Assembly (NCBI GenBank): GCA_944739405.2
Contig: OX123191.2
Coordinates: forward strand, 2,708,830-2,772,829
Length of the DNA stretch: 64,000 bases
Direction of reading: 5' to 3'
From: Euclidia mi
Lineage: Eukaryota; Arthropoda; Insecta; Lepidoptera; Erebidae
Below the pieces are notes generated by a model. That model saw only the letters and a program-made list of their open reading frames with translations. It had not been told where the DNA came from and ran no database searches. Shown piece by piece: positions 43,191 through 55,810 of this stretch. The number at the start of each line of letters is the position of its first letter. Position 1 is the stretch's first letter. The translations under genes were made by a program, and so were the position numbers.

Positions 43191-43277
43191 TATAATTATA
43201 AAATAATTAAACTGACTGACATGTTGATTTTGTGTATAAGTAACTTGACTGCTTAACTTTGATTTAGAATTTGATTG

Positions 43278-43402
43278 CCATTGTCATTGTTTCATTATTA
43301 TAATCATCAGTGTGCAATATAGGCCTCTCCAATGGCACATCATTGAGCCCAATTTTCGACTTTTCTTGTCCAACTGCTGCCAGCCGCTTTGCGTATATCG
43401 AC
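43278..43402 (-). repeat. Lepidoptera LINE/SINE 3' end fragment
   Basis: ATAATCATCAGTGTGCAATA, TAGGCCTCTCC and the CCAACTGCTGCCAGCCG phrase resemble the inverted 3' end of a retroposon with a TGAT-type tail. It is a remnant only. Confidence 0.4.
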
Positions 43403-44569
43403 ATTGTTTATTTCATGTTAATTAGCTCCTGAACCGTTTATCATGAATTTATGCACAGACTTCTTACGGAGATACAAAAAAAGAGAAATAGTTTCCCTAC
43501 ATTCATTTCCTTTTACAACAGCCTGATTAACCATGCAAACGCTGCTACCATTACAAAGCTAAATAAAACTTGCTTTTAAGGTCCGTTCCGTCCAATAAGC
43601 TGCGATGTTTACATCGTTACTATTTCCCAGTAAGCATCTACGAATAAGTTTTATACGAACATGTGGGGGAGCCAGTTAATATAAGTTTTATGGCATTTAT
43701 TTTATACTCGTGCGCAGGAGAACACTGAACGTCTTTGCTTGACTTACGTTTATGTAACTTATTGTTGTTTAATATACACGCGAAGACTGTGAACTTGGAA
43801 AATATCCTTTAATTAAGCTGTTTGAGTAAAGTTAAGTCGTAAAGTGTTGGGTTGCCGTCAAATTTGAAGTTGACCGCTGACGAGAAACGATTCTGAAGTT
43901 TCTAATCACAAAGTGCAAATTAAATTTAATAGCATTCACACAGATAAGATTGGAACTAAACTTAGAACTACAATGAGCCCTGCTGAATCCAACCGATAAC
44001 TATTAAGTAAAAGTATGCGATTGAAAATTGAGAACTTTAGCAATATTTAATCCGCAAAACATTACCTTTTACCCAGTCAGAATATCTGACAGGCACTAAC
44101 AGTTCAATACACTTTTTATATACCTATACACTAATTTTTTCAACACCCGCAAAGTCTAAAGTCCAAAGTTTAAGTGATACACAACCATCAGTTTGTTAGT
44201 TTCCTTTGAGGATTCGGTTTACGAGTGAGCAGTAGAACTACATCGTAAACTTAAAGAAACTACACTCGAACGTTCGGTACATCGCGAAAATATCGAAACA
44301 GCTATCGACGTCGTTGCTTTGTGATCGAGTTGACGGCCTCCGTTGAAGCTTAAGGGTATGGGTATTACTGACTTGTTGATTTTCTTATTGTGTATTAAAT
44401 TGAGGTTGTGGTGTAGCGTTATATTGACAGTATTTTGTGTGTAACAAGCCAACCTGTGCGAAATTATTCTGTCAAACCGAAGAAAAAAATCTATACAAAA
44501 TCACTCACTTATAGTTTTTCAATTGTTGCCGAACGCTGAAGGTAGAAACTTGAAATTTGTACAGTAGGT
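43403..44569. other. No recognisable gene
   Basis: AT-rich without a supported coding region. The last 100 bases (from AAATCACTCACTTATAG) belong to a repeat continued after the retroposon at 44579-45083. Confidence 0.5.
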
Positions 44570-44578
44570 TCCTTTTAT

Positions 44579-45083
44579 CCCCGTGGGATCTCCACTTTGT
44601 CGTGGTGGGGGGGCTCAGTAACCGTGGTTAGGTCACCCACGGTGAAGTTAAGCGAGATCCCGGGAGTGGACGCTCCACGTGGGCTTGGTTGAGGCCTGCG
44701 CAGGATGCGTCCAAGAGTTTGGGTTCGTACCCACAGTTCTGTCTGTCCCTCGCAGTCGGGCGTGATCGCGGGAGTAGAGGCGTGTCGGTGTAGCGTTGCC
44801 GCGCGCCCTAGATCCGGCGACCAAATGGGGTCGCACAATTTGTTGCGTTGCGGTGGGCCGCAGAAGAAGAGGAGATGCGGTGTTGTCAGGTTGCCGTCAT
44901 CCCTATCCTCTGCGGCCGCTGGGTGTTTTGGCGGTGGAGCCTAACACTTTCATCCGCCGCCAAGGAGGTTGTGGCCTTCGGGCTGTCCGCCGGGGTGCCA
45001 GGGTAGAATGGTAACGCGACCGGCGAAGTATGCGGTGAGGTTTTATTGGATATTACGGCCTTGCACTCCAGCCAGAAAAAAAA
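44579..45083 (+). mobile_element. GC-rich 505-bp retroposon with 9-bp TSD and A-tail
   Basis: A block much richer in G and C than its surroundings starts CCCCGTGGGATCTCCAC and ends GCACTCCAGCCAG plus eight A. A perfect 9-bp duplication TCCTTTTAT flanks it (44570-44578 and 45084-45092). Removing it rejoins a dispersed repeat across CCTTTTAT/GACGAAACG. It has several short stems (ACCGTGG/CCACGGT; GTGG/CCAC) and a GAAGTTAAGC decamer that also occurs in 5S rRNA box A. No reading frame looks real. It may be a LINE-derived (possibly R1-type) non-autonomous element or a retroposed structured RNA. Confidence 0.75.
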
Positions 45084-45092
45084 TCCTTTTAT

Positions 45093-45639
45093 GACGAAAC
45101 GCTCACTTATGAAGGTTTTTTTTAGTTGATCCCTAAGAGAAAGAAAAGAGAGGATGTAATTTCAGTTGGCTAGTGAATTGAGTGCTACTGACGCAAGTAA
45201 TGAAAAACTTCCATTGATATTACAAAGCTAAAATATATAGTATGTTTCATTTTTATTCGAAGATTTAATTTAAGAATTCGATTAGTTTAGGCTTGTATTT
45301 TTACATTTCTTCTTTGATATTATTTTACATAACATTTGTGCGCGAGGTCGCGAGCATAATATAGTACAACAATATACAAATTGGTACCTCGGGACCGACT
45401 ATTTATTTATGATTACAGATATATTTAACGACTGATTAAACTGACAACATTGAACAATAACTTGATAATGCTATCAATTATGTAGTAAATGTCTGCCAAG
45501 GGTAATCAAAGCTTGAGTGAGGTCAAAACATAAATTTTATATTAGTTCTACTGTTATTGCTCAATCGTATCTGTAGCTTGTCAAACTGAAGAATAACATC
45601 ATGTTTTAAAATCATGTCCATGTTTTAAATAATATCATC
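45093..45639. other. No recognisable gene
   Basis: AT-rich, no coding support. Confidence 0.5.
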
Positions 45640-45880
45640 ATCAGCCATCTGAATAAATTTTCGGACTGCTGGGCACGAGACTCTTCTCGTTTTGAGAGGA
45701 GATAGACATATTGTCCACCACGCTGGCCAATTATGTGCTGGTAAACTTCGCATTCCTTTCGAGAATATTATATGCAACACTCAGACTTGCATGTTTCCTC
45801 ACGAAATTATTGTCAATCACCATTTAGCAAGTGATAATAAGAAATTTAAAACGCACTTCTCTTCGAAAAGTGTTTGTTGG
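45640..45880 (-). mobile_element. tRNA-type SINE (family E)
   Basis: Contains TCGGACTGCTGGGCACGAG, CACCACGCTGGCCAA, GCATGTTTCCTCACGA and TTAGCAAGTGATAAT in the order expected for the minus strand of this family. The tRNA head on the right is worn. It is related to the host SINE at 1-655. Confidence 0.55.
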
Positions 45881-45940
45881 AACTTTTGCGTAGCAGTTAT
45901 AATTTTAATTCAGAATTTAATGTCAAATACAGGAGTATTT

Positions 45941-45942
<2 letters not shown>

Positions 45943-45972
<30 letters not shown>
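45943..45972. repeat. AAT microsatellite, tail of the next LINE
   Basis: About ten AAT units, followed by ATCTTTATTGC. On the minus strand this is the simple-repeat tail of the LINE at 45974-47110. Confidence 0.8.
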
Positions 45973-45973
<1 letters not shown>

Positions 45974-45974
<1 letters not shown>

Positions 45975-47110
45975 TCTTTATTGCTTTGATTGAGTAAATA
46001 CAGATGTTATAAAATAGGTACAGCACATCAATCAGCCCATTTGGGCATACAATAATTTAGGTCTATTCAGGTGTAGGTACAAACAAAGTTAACCAAATAC
46101 TACAAAGAAACAACTATATAATAATCAATTGGAATACTTAATTATAGGTAACATTGATCTATGTTCTGTTTGTTATGTCATTTGTTATCGAGGAAATCTT
46201 TAATTGAATAGTAGCATTTTTGTGCTAACCATTGTTTTAATTTTAGTTTGAACAGTCTAAGTGGAAGTTCCCTTATTGTTTGAGGTATTTTATTGTAAAT
46301 TTTGACGCACATAAACATACAATTTTTGTGGTACAAACTAGTTCTACATCTTGGAAAGACAATTTTGGTGGGATCTCTTTTACTGAACAGACTATTTTCA
46401 GAAGTTTTCTCAAACAACTGTGGGTGTTTTCTGACGAATATACCAATTTCGCCTATGTAGAGGGAAAAAATTGTAAGAATATTAGTTTTCTTAAATAGGG
46501 GTTTACAAGAATCGAGGGGATCGGCATCACATATTGCTCTTAAACAACGTTTTTGTGCCAGAAAAACATCGTTGATTAAAGTTGAGTTACCCCATAACAA
46601 TAAACCATATCGTAAAACTGATCCTATGTGACCATGGTAAGCAGCAATTGCTGTGGATTCTGTAGCAGTTCTGGTAAGTTGTCTCAATGCGAAAACAAAT
46701 TTATTTATTTTTGCACACACGTAATTGATATGTGGCTTCCAGTTACAATAACTGTCAACAGTTATACCCAAAAATTTTATGTCTGAAGTAGGATTTATTA
46801 TTGTATTGCTATATTGCAATGTAATCTGTTTGGTTAAAGTTCTATAGTTAGAAAATTGTATATATTTAGTCTTATTTAAGTTCGCCTGTAAGTCATTGTA
46901 TGTTAACCATTGTATTATATGTCCAAGGTTTTTATTTAGCTCTTCTTCATGGTTTGTGTTTAAACGGTCGGTGTTAGGGATAATAATACATATGTCATCT
47001 GCGAATAGAATACATTGGTGATGTGTTATATTGGGAAGGTCGTTAATATATAACAAGAACAAAAGGGGTCCTATGACACTACCTTGTGGAACTCCTGATC
47101 TGTTATGTCT
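45974..47110 (-). mobile_element. CR1/Jockey-group LINE, 5'-truncated
   Basis: The minus-strand element starts within the RT at RSGVPQGSVIGPLLFLLY and runs through the C-terminus to a 3' untranslated region and a trinucleotide tail. It belongs to the same group as 18840-20555 but is clearly diverged. Confidence 0.85.
46178..47062 (-). pseudogene. LINE reverse transcriptase, C-terminal half
   Basis: The 294-residue frame from Met 47062 is open but lacks the fingers and motif A. It keeps YINDLPN and FADD (20-23), then KFLGITVDSYCNWKPH, a GLLLWGNST block (about 152-160), CLRAICDADPLDSCKPLF and an ending YYSIKDFLDNK that is nearly the same as in 18840-20555 (YYTIDEFLNDK). The upstream codons GVPQGS extend it to about 47103. 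The intact frame suggests fairly recent insertion, but without palm motif A it cannot act. Confidence 0.85.
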
Positions 47111-49389
47111 GTAAGTGGATCATGTTAAAGTACATTTGCAACGATACTGAGTCTAGGTGCATGGCAGAGTAGGTCTAGGCAGCACAATTTGATAAGAAAG
47201 GGCACGGGTTCTTCTTTAAAATATTCAAACAAGTACAATTTAAAATTAATTAATATCTTGTTTCAATGTTTGTGGAGGACCTTGGTCTATGTTCAGCAGT
47301 GGACGTCTTCCAGCTGATATGATGATGATATGTTTTTTAGAAAAAGGGGAATGGAGATATCTTTAAACTTCTTTGTAATAATTTTAAGAATTTTTGAGGC
47401 AAGTCACTAACTACCCTATCTTATCAAGCTATCTATACAAGTGTGTATAGCCAGATTTAGTAGTAGTCCCCAAATTTTAAACCGACTTTAAAGGATATCA
47501 ATGATAAGTACATATCAAGCAATCTTTACACTCAAGCAAACCCTTCCAATTAAGTCTTTAATATTCAAATATAATACTTACAATTTGAATACGCACTCAC
47601 TCGCGACATTTGAATACGCATTACGTCTGCATGAAAACGCATGTCATTTCTATTTAGCATCATAATAAGTGTAATGTCGGTGCATTTCCTTTGTACGTCA
47701 CTTAATTATCTATGCCGAAATAAGCCAATCATTCAGCGGAGCATCTTCACGCTGTATAAACAGGGGGAGGGTAGTGGACTAAGGATATATAGGTACTAGA
47801 TGAGATAAGTAATAAAGTATGTAAGCTCAAAAGGATAATTTTAAAACAGGCATAGTTGAGTATGCATTGATATTATTTTCATGTTCATGACTGTCAAATT
47901 GTGTTAAACCAACAAAAAACCTTGTTATTATTTTCTTAAATAAAAGTTTTCCGTGATGACGCTATCACAATGTCCCTCCACGTTCATCAGGATAACATAA
48001 GGACCTTACATACATTGTTTGTTTTAATAATTCAAAAACGGCAAAATAATGTTATTTACCTCTATGGCATAACAATTTAAAAGTTTTGACCACAATTCGA
48101 AATGAACATAGTTATTAGCTATTTGAGATAGCTTTTGTCAAAATATTTCATCAAGAAACTGTTGCTGCAAGTTTGGGCACTTTGTATTTAGTTGGCGATT
48201 TTGTATTTAACCAACTTCAAAAAAAAAGGAGCAGGTTTTCAATTCGGCCGGTATTTTTATTTTTAATAAAATTTTGTGAAGTTTCGCACGATACAGGATT
48301 CATAAGAATGTTCCCTACTTCGCCTTACTCTTTCGCGTCTTGATTGAGACATTGCAAGCATAATAAAATATTTATATTCTCACTGATGCCACTTCTAGCA
48401 TAGATAGCTACATCTTGGCAAAGGTACATGAAGGCAGTTGTTTAATTTAGCCATTGATTGCTCATTGTTCGAGGGTCCATGATCCGATGCATCCATTACG
48501 TGGGGTATAGGGTACAGGGTGCATTGTACAGGGTGTTTCGATTCTCAATGTGTTTGATTTAAGGGTGCATAAGTTTAGTGAAGTGGCACCTTTTAATTCA
48601 GTTTGAAGATATTTATTCAAAAAGGGGATGGCATGTTTTAATAGGAAATAAAGCGGTACGTCTAATTATACGGTGAGGTACATAATTTTGTTTTAATTTT
48701 ATTTGTTTAAAGCAATGGAATATTAATGGGAGTCTTATCAACATCATTGGCCATCTCTTGCCTTAGAGCAAATTAAAAATAATTTATGCCTAGAGACGAT
48801 TAGATTTCCATAAGGGAAATCCTTAATAAATTACAACAGAATGATAGCTGCGTCATAGAATTCTGGTGCGATGTCTATCTTGTAAGAAAGAAAAAAAGAA
48901 GATAGTTTCGTTTAAAAAAAATACAAAGTAGCCAGCTATAAATATAGCCATTTTGTGGCGCCATATAATTTTATCTTATTGACATATTCATAAGTACACA
49001 GCCTACAAAATTGTGATAAGACTTTTGGACCTAAATATCTTAATACTAGACATTCATTCTGGAAACTTATATAGTTGAAAACCAGCGCCGGGCACATGTG
49101 TCCTGCAATATGCTGAACCTGGCCTCTTATTTTTATGTAGACGACAGGCGTGTACAAATTTGTATACTTTTTTTGTCATGTCTTTCGTCCGGTGTAGTAC
49201 ATATGTATAAACGCTTATTTTCTTATTTTTTTCTAAGCTTTCGTGATGTCTATACATTTAAACTTATATTTATTTAACGGGACTATATCGTGTTATTGAT
49301 TGAAAATGACCACGGCTGGTGTAATGGTATATATTTTCGCTCTCAACTTAAAAATAAATATTGCTGACATACTACATAACAATACTTAC
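47111..49389. other. No recognisable gene; retroposon tail at 47261-47330
   Basis: The segment near 47270 reads GGACCTTGGTCTATG, CAGCAGTGGACG and GCTGATATGATGATGATATG, a typical retroposon 3' tail. CAACTTCAAAAAAAAAGG at 48211 resembles the inverted GAAGTCGGTT repeat end. No coding region is supported. Confidence 0.5.
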
Positions 49390-49483
49390 ATACAAATCCC
49401 TCATTTCCCACATTCATCGGTTTCACCGTCACTGCAACGAAAAACAAGAACAATATAAACGAAGCCTCCACTATACGATACAT
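49390..49483 (-). CDS. Candidate host first coding exon with signal peptide
   Basis: On the minus strand ATG (49483) begins MYRIVEAS followed by a hydrophobic core (FILFLFFVAVTV) and then KPMNVGNEGFV, the look of a secretory signal peptide. After 94 coding bases comes a consensus splice donor GTAAGT (49389-49384). A TATATA box (49537-49546) lies about 55-60 bases upstream of the ATG. An upstream in-frame ATG (49540) falls at the TATA and is unlikely to be used. No downstream exon can be recognised in the ~50 kb to the left. It could be a chance frame. Confidence 0.3.
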
Positions 49484-49536
49484 AATTGCTATGTCTAGCC
49501 GTATTGATGCGCCAACACTCAGCTTACATTGTACAG

Positions 49537-49546
49537 GCATATATAG
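49537..49546 (-). promoter_or_regulatory. TATA-like box for the candidate exon
   Basis: CTATATATGC on the minus strand. Its spacing would place a start site around 49510-49515. A weak call in AT-rich DNA. Confidence 0.25.
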
Positions 49547-49854
49547 ATGACGGAAATAGTCTCATAACCATGCTGGAAATGACAAAGGCTTTCATAGCTG
49601 AGGTTGTAGATAAGACTTGCCATTCATTCTTTGTGTAGTTTGTTGCTGCTGAGATTATAATGCTTGCGGTCTTATAGGTTTTATGATATGCAATTGATAT
49701 TGGTTTATTTTACAAAAAAATATTCTACTTGTTTCAGAATATCGATATAATTATGGCATTAGTACCGCGGGTTTGGTTTGGGTGAGACCACGTTACGATG
49801 ATATAACAATGATTGTAGTCTAAAATAATAGCTAAAACTTTAGACAGCCACAAA

Positions 49855-50030
49855 TACAGCGTTATGGTTTAAGCGGTCGCCTCATTTGATGCTCTGCAGA
49901 GTGTTGAGGGTTCGATTCCTACACAAGACACATGAGTGTGATCCACAATTTGTTGTTAAGAGTCTGGATGTATTTTATGTCCTCTAATTTAATGTGTGTA
50001 AAGTCCCCGCGTCACACAATTTGTTCCTAG
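49855..50030 (+). mobile_element. tRNA-like SINE (family C)
   Basis: GGTTTAAGCGGTCGCCTCAT, B box GGTTCGATTCC, GTGTGATCCACAATTTG and AAAGTCCCCGCGTCACACA parallel 34198-34378. Confidence 0.6.
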
Positions 50031-51839
50031 TGTGGTAGATGTCTTTTAAATAAGTAGAAAACAACTATAATCTAAACCTTTTGGTACTTCAATGATAAGG
50101 GAAATGTAATCTAAGATTATTTATATGAGTTTTGTGTTCTATTTAGTGTAGCCATAGCCACGATCGCTATAAGATGGTCGAGACGTTGGGGAATTAACAT
50201 ATATTTATACCTTAAGTGCGCAGGTAATTATTTAACACAAGTAAAGTCAGTATAATTGTATAATATACCTATACAAAATGAAGTCGCAATATTCTGGTTT
50301 GTATTTGTGAATAGCTGGAATCAGTTTCATCATGCTACCCTAAGGAGATAGACTACTCGTAATTTAAGTCAAATTAGCAGCGTCAAACAATAGGAAGATT
50401 TGGCCTTATATATCACGCTTGCCATTCCTGTTAGTATAGGGTTCGATGTTGAACTTTTCATCAGATTACGACTCAGAAAATAATCAATTTTTGTTATAAA
50501 ATCCAAAATTCTGCTATTTGGATATTCAAATTCATCCCCTGATTAGCTATATTGAACACAGATGCCATACTATAAATAACTAAAATAATTCAGTGCTATA
50601 ACAAAAGGCCGTAGCTATAAACAAAATGTTGCTTAATGTCAACAGTGTAGCATTTAATACGCCTACTCCGGTTTACCAGAGTTTTTATTGTCTTCACGTG
50701 ATGTTTGTTCCCTTTTCGCGGATATAATGCGCCTTAGAATTCTCCGATACGACGCAGCATATTCTAGGAATAACTACAATACATATTTTAAGTTAGAACT
50801 TTTGTGCGCGGATATGTTTGGTAAAATATTTATAAAATATTTTTTGACATAAATGCACATTTATATTATAAATATCCTTTCGCTTGATCATAGTCTTTAG
50901 TCTATCGTATCCTGGCAATCCAAGATCTTGCCTTGTCTCCACCTTCTGGACGAAGCAAGATAATCGCTATTTTTGGTTGAACTGCATTCTGACCCTCCCA
51001 TCAAACCCTGACATCAATATATTTACTCTACCGACTCACCGTAACGAGGTCAAAGTTCTTTATGACAACCAGCACCAATAGCTTCTCGAGATATCAAAGA
51101 ATGACCATGACAGTTTCTAGATTTATATGCAGACAAAGCTATAACTTACCTCATGTCATGTCGTTTCTTTTACTATCTGAGAATAATTGTACATGGTCAA
51201 TATTATACTCCATTTCAAAAGCTTTATGAACCCTGATTTAATCTTCAACAAGTGAGTCCATTTTGGGGAATCAACGGTAATTTCACGGGTATCATTGTCA
51301 TGATCGATTTATCGTGACATGACAAAAATAAATTATAATATGTATTAAGTCGGCATTTTGAAGTGAAGAATCCAAATGTTGTATTTTATAGTCATTGAGG
51401 TGAACTTTTTTCTGACTGTTTTTCAGTCTATTTTAGTCAAAGTGTTGTGTAATTTAATTAAAATTATAATTTTTGTTTAATTATTTTGCTTATTATCACT
51501 AAAATTATACTTAATCGCAATATAAATAAGATCTAAACATTTTTTATTAAACATGACTATAGGGACTAAACCCGTCACGCAACCAATAAAAATATTATCG
51601 AAGTAACTTCAAAGAACTTACAGCAGGCACGTTGAAACTCTTTAATGAAAAATCAATCAAACAACGTTCAAGATATTTCCTTACAGCAATAATCATAAAA
51701 GTATATAGCCGAACTGATTGCCTCTCAACCTCCTTCATAACATCTCCCTTAGCCCCTTCAACTTATGCTTTTCATAAAAAACTAATGCAAGACGTACAAC
51801 GTTCCCTCCATGTTTTTATCAATCTCAGATCACCATAAC
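50031..51839. other. No recognisable gene
   Basis: AT-rich. A 65-codon frame at 50884-51081 has no family resemblance that I can see; part of it (TTTATGACAACCAGCACC) may come from a worn family D SINE. Confidence 0.45.
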
Positions 51840-51960
51840 TTTCACTTCCAGGCAGCTGGAATTTGGCATGTATGTTCCTTGGGGACCGTAGGGGTGCACT
51901 AAGAAGGGATTTCCCAAAATTCCCACGGGATCGGCCAAAACGGGTAACTGCTGGCGTCCT
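51840..51960 (+). mobile_element. Helitron interior fragment
   Basis: GGAATTTGGCATGTATGTTC and GGGTGCACTAAGAAGGGATT parallel the interior of the Helitron at 9003-9333. No ends are preserved. Confidence 0.45.
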
Positions 51961-53220
51961 CTAGCAAGATAATAAGTACGGTGATATACTGACAAACTTT
52001 ACGATACTTTTATATGTAGAGTTAATGTGGAGTATTACATTCAGCATATCTTTGCTTTCGTCGAAAACCGACCGCCATATTTAGTATTCATGGTAAATAT
52101 GTTTATGTAAAAGAGTAGCAGTGTTTGCGTATAACGGTATTTTTCATACGTATGTGTTTAGGGATAATAGTTCACACATTTTAGCGGGTTTCCGCGAAGT
52201 GGAAGAATTACTTACCTACATACAAATGATGTTGAATTTTAGATATTTATGATGTAGATTCTTTGCTAGAGTCTGTGTTTCCTGATGAGTAAGTACCATT
52301 TGGGTGTTTTAAGTCGCAGGTAGGTAATAGTTAGGAAAGTGTATTCAATCTTAGGTCGTATCATTGCCTTAAATCATGCCTTAAGTTGGCTAAATAAATT
52401 GTTTTTTATAGTAATTATTATGTAGAATTTAGTGTAAAAAATATACTCTACTGTGTACTTACACAGAAGAGTATTTTTTGAATTCTTCACAGAAGAGTAT
52501 GGTGACAAAATATTTATATGATCTGCGTTCAGACTGTAGGATGCCTTATTAATTTTATACATTTTAAATAAATTTATTTTTGTGAGATAACCACAGTAAG
52601 ACAGACTCATTAGCCCAAAGGAGTAACATAGGGCGTCTAGAAGCTTAAAAATGTTGATGGTCTTTTTATATAAAAAAAACATTATCATTACTTGAGTACC
52701 TTAGGTTTGTGAGGTACGCACTAAAGACCAGCTCTAAACCTGATTAAGTAAAAGAAAACTATAATAAATAAAAAGCCTGACGGACATTCCCGGTTTAATG
52801 AAAACCACATTTTAATTATAATTTTATAATAGAAGCACCATGGGGTGTGAAATATGCAATTTAAATGTGCATGCCTGCACATGCACCATACGTTTTGGAC
52901 AGCAATTTTGGGGCAACGACAAAAATGTTTGTATTAAAATTGTTTCCTTAATTCTGTCATAACATAACTGCAAAGCAGGTATAGACCATGGTACCCCCTG
53001 CTGTATCCAATTCCCCATGCTTGACAAGTACCAGCCCAAGTTAAGAGCTGATAGAGATAGCGAGAGTAAGCAATGGTCTATTTCATGTGTGGTTGCATTT
53101 ATATTTACATACATACATAGACTCACGCCTGTTTCCCAGCTCAACAATCTGAGCCCAGTGTTTTGGGTTTGACTACTAGAACAACACTTTTTGTGATCCA
53201 CATATGTCGTTTCACTAGAC
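51961..53220. other. No recognisable gene
   Basis: AT-rich. A short inverted LINE/SINE tail (ACTCACGCCTGTTTCCC near 53120) is present. The 125-codon minus-strand frame 52824-53201 has no recognisable domain. Confidence 0.5.
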
Positions 53221-53471
53221 TACCTCCGTGGTCCAGTGGATAGCGTATGCGACTGCTGATCAGAGGTGCCGGGTTCGATTCTTGGGTCGGGCAACAGTAC
53301 TACCGGGTTTTTCAGAATTCTCAGTAGCAGCACGGAGTCTGGTGATGTGCCCAATACCGGAAATAGGCTCGCCCCTACTACGTGGGACATAAAAATTCAT
53401 GGCGAAATGTGGGTTTAATATTACACCTCTGCCTACCCCTTCGGGGGAAAAGGCGTGAGTCTATAAAAAAA
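53221..53471 (+). mobile_element. tRNA-derived SINE (family A, head 2)
   Basis: Head CCTCCGTGGTCCAGTGGATA with canonical A box, B box GGTTCGATTCTT, then GTGATGTGCCCAATACC, CTACGTGGGACAT, GTGGGTTTAATATTACAC and GGCGTGAGTCTATAAAAAA. Confidence 0.8.
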
Positions 53472-55800
53472 TATGTGATTCAAGTGTGGCTGTACCTTGT
53501 GTCTGTAGATTAAATTCTAAGAAAGACCCACACGATTTTGTTCTTCGTTATGAATAATTTAATACAAAGCACTAAATCCCCTTTAAAGTCAGTATTTTAG
53601 GACTCCTTTTCTTTGCTATTACCAGTAATGGTACATCAAAAACTTGGTACTACAATTTAAATCAAACCCTAAAACTCGCAACCTCTTATGACCCGAACCC
53701 CGTCGCTATAAGGGTGCAACACAAAACCGACGGCATAATTTCGCGGCTGGCTGCCGCTGTCGTACGCTCAATAATATGTACAATGTTTACATAGCCTTGC
53801 TTAGAAAGTTACTAGTTATTACCCATGCCTTCCACTAGTCGGGAAAATGGAAAAGTAAATTTTATACTGTCGAAAATTGGTTTACAATACAAGTCTTTTA
53901 AAATGGTAATGATGGAGTAGGCTTTCGCAGGCATATGTCAGTTAATCTTGTAACGGTTTTTGACAGTAATTTCTTGTTCAAAATAAGATTTGTTTGACGT
54001 AAGATTATGCTAAAGATTTCAGTTTTTTTTTTAATAATCCACTTTGCTCGCAGCTGCATTCGTAAATGAACGGTACCATTATCCTTTTTTAAACACTTCA
54101 CTACGTGTATGCAAATTTTCATTATTATCGATGTAGTAATTAAACTTTGTTGGTTTGTAACTGTGTGGCGAATTGAAATATTGTGTATTTATTGACTGTA
54201 TAAGAAGGTTTTATTTAATTATATAAACAGTTATTGATTGTAGCTTGTATATATAAAGTTTACCTACAAACCCATAGTCCAGCTTATACTATAAGTAAGA
54301 ATAATACCCACTTATATTTATTAGTTACAAAGTTCAGATACGTCTAATTCTGACGTCACAACATTGCCATCCAATCATGGTGACAAGGCAATATCAGCTT
54401 ATTTTTAAAGAAGTTTCAATTCGACAAGCTACGTTATTGGTTTTATCGAACAACAGTGTTCGGACACAGCTCACGCTTTGCTGTCTATCGAATAAAAAAA
54501 GCTTGGAACCCGCGGGAATAGTTGTCACGCCCTGATTGGTTATCGCTTTAAGCCTTCCTTTGTCAAACGTTGCGACCCTTGTCGTATTTCCCTTAACCTT
54601 TGAGTACTAATCATAGTAAGTACATCGATCTGTTTTCTCTTGGATTCAAATATGTCTTCCGATCGACTATCTTGATATGTAGATACTTTTTATAAATGTC
54701 ACTGAGGTGACAATCATTTTATACGGATGATCTGAAATGAAACTATCCCTGTCAGGAGAACTCCAAGTAATTATTGCCCTATTAATGTCCTATGTGAAAT
54801 ATACCTTCCAGTGCGATATGACATCACATACCAATTGTATTATAAGCATACTGATATTTATGGAACGGATCTATTTAAATGGAACAGATCGTAATTATTT
54901 GGAAATAAGTGCGAAATATTTGTCTCGGCGTCTCGGCATGGGTTGCACCAGCTTTGGCCATATGAAGCTTTTCTTCCTTGACGCCGTCATCTCCATCTGA
55001 AGAAGAAGAAGCTGCATTCGTGTCGACCTTCAGTCTCCGTAATACATGAACATAATATTCTCTACATGTTGTTTACAAGAGGGATAACAAAGTCTTTCAT
55101 TTTCTCTTTTAAAGTGTCCTATCACAAAATTGAGCCGTTTACTAGACTTTCAAATCGTATTAGAAGATTAGATGATGACCTTCAACAGTTTATACAATGT
55201 AACAACAATCAATACTCCACAATCAAATCAAACCCCAGGAAACTTCTGATTTCTGAAACAAAAGTAGGGTCGGTTATTAAGAAAAATGTAGTGGGAAGGG
55301 TACAAAGGGGAGATAAAAGATTGTCCGTCAAAGTTATCTATGTGGGGACACACTGCAGTCCCGGTAATAATCACTTCACAACTTCCAGTAAATATAAATG
55401 GGAAAAAACATTACACCCAAATAATTGATGGAGTAAAGAAGAATTTAACATGAAATTGACTAATTTTCGAAATGATTCGTTATCGGCCATTCTAGTAGTT
55501 AGACGCCCTGAGGATGTGGGTTCGATTTTTCTTAGGTCAAATCTATATGCGACGTGCACATTTTTTGTTCTGCGTATAGTTTAATACTCTATATTAAAAC
55601 GAATTTAAGTATCATCCAAATTTAGTTTAACTTAAATTTACGATGCATTGCTGTCTACATAATCCAGATTGTTTGTTTGACATTAAGTTTATTCATAAAA
55701 TTTATAGCCGTTAGTTATTCACTGCAGTCAAATTTCAGTAATTAATGTACTGTTACTAATTCAAACGTCTTAAACATGATCTTTATGCATAATCTTATTT
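53472..55800. other. No recognisable gene
   Basis: AT-rich. Frames at 54737-55000 and 55066-55428 are open for 87 and 120 codons but show no recognisable motif, signal peptide or repeat; I treat them as chance. Nothing else is supported. Confidence 0.45.
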
Positions 55801-55810
55801 TGTTTTTGAT

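Noticed and set aside
44640..44665. 5S rRNA-like sequence
   Set aside because: Only about ten bases (GAAGTTAAGC) match; the rest of the 5S sequence is absent, so no 5S gene or 5S-derived SINE is called.
44575..45014. Overlapping frames of 62-87 codons in the GC-rich block
   Set aside because: Stops are rare in GC-rich DNA; the frames occur on both strands, are Arg/Gly/Pro-rich and have no family resemblance.
52824..53201. 125-codon minus-strand open frame
   Set aside because: No recognisable domain, low-complexity Leu/Ser run, and it overlaps a retroposon tail near 53120.
54737..55428. Two neighbouring open frames of 87 and 120 codons as a host gene
   Set aside because: No recognisable domain, no convincing splice sites joining them, and lengths that occur by chance in a window of this size.
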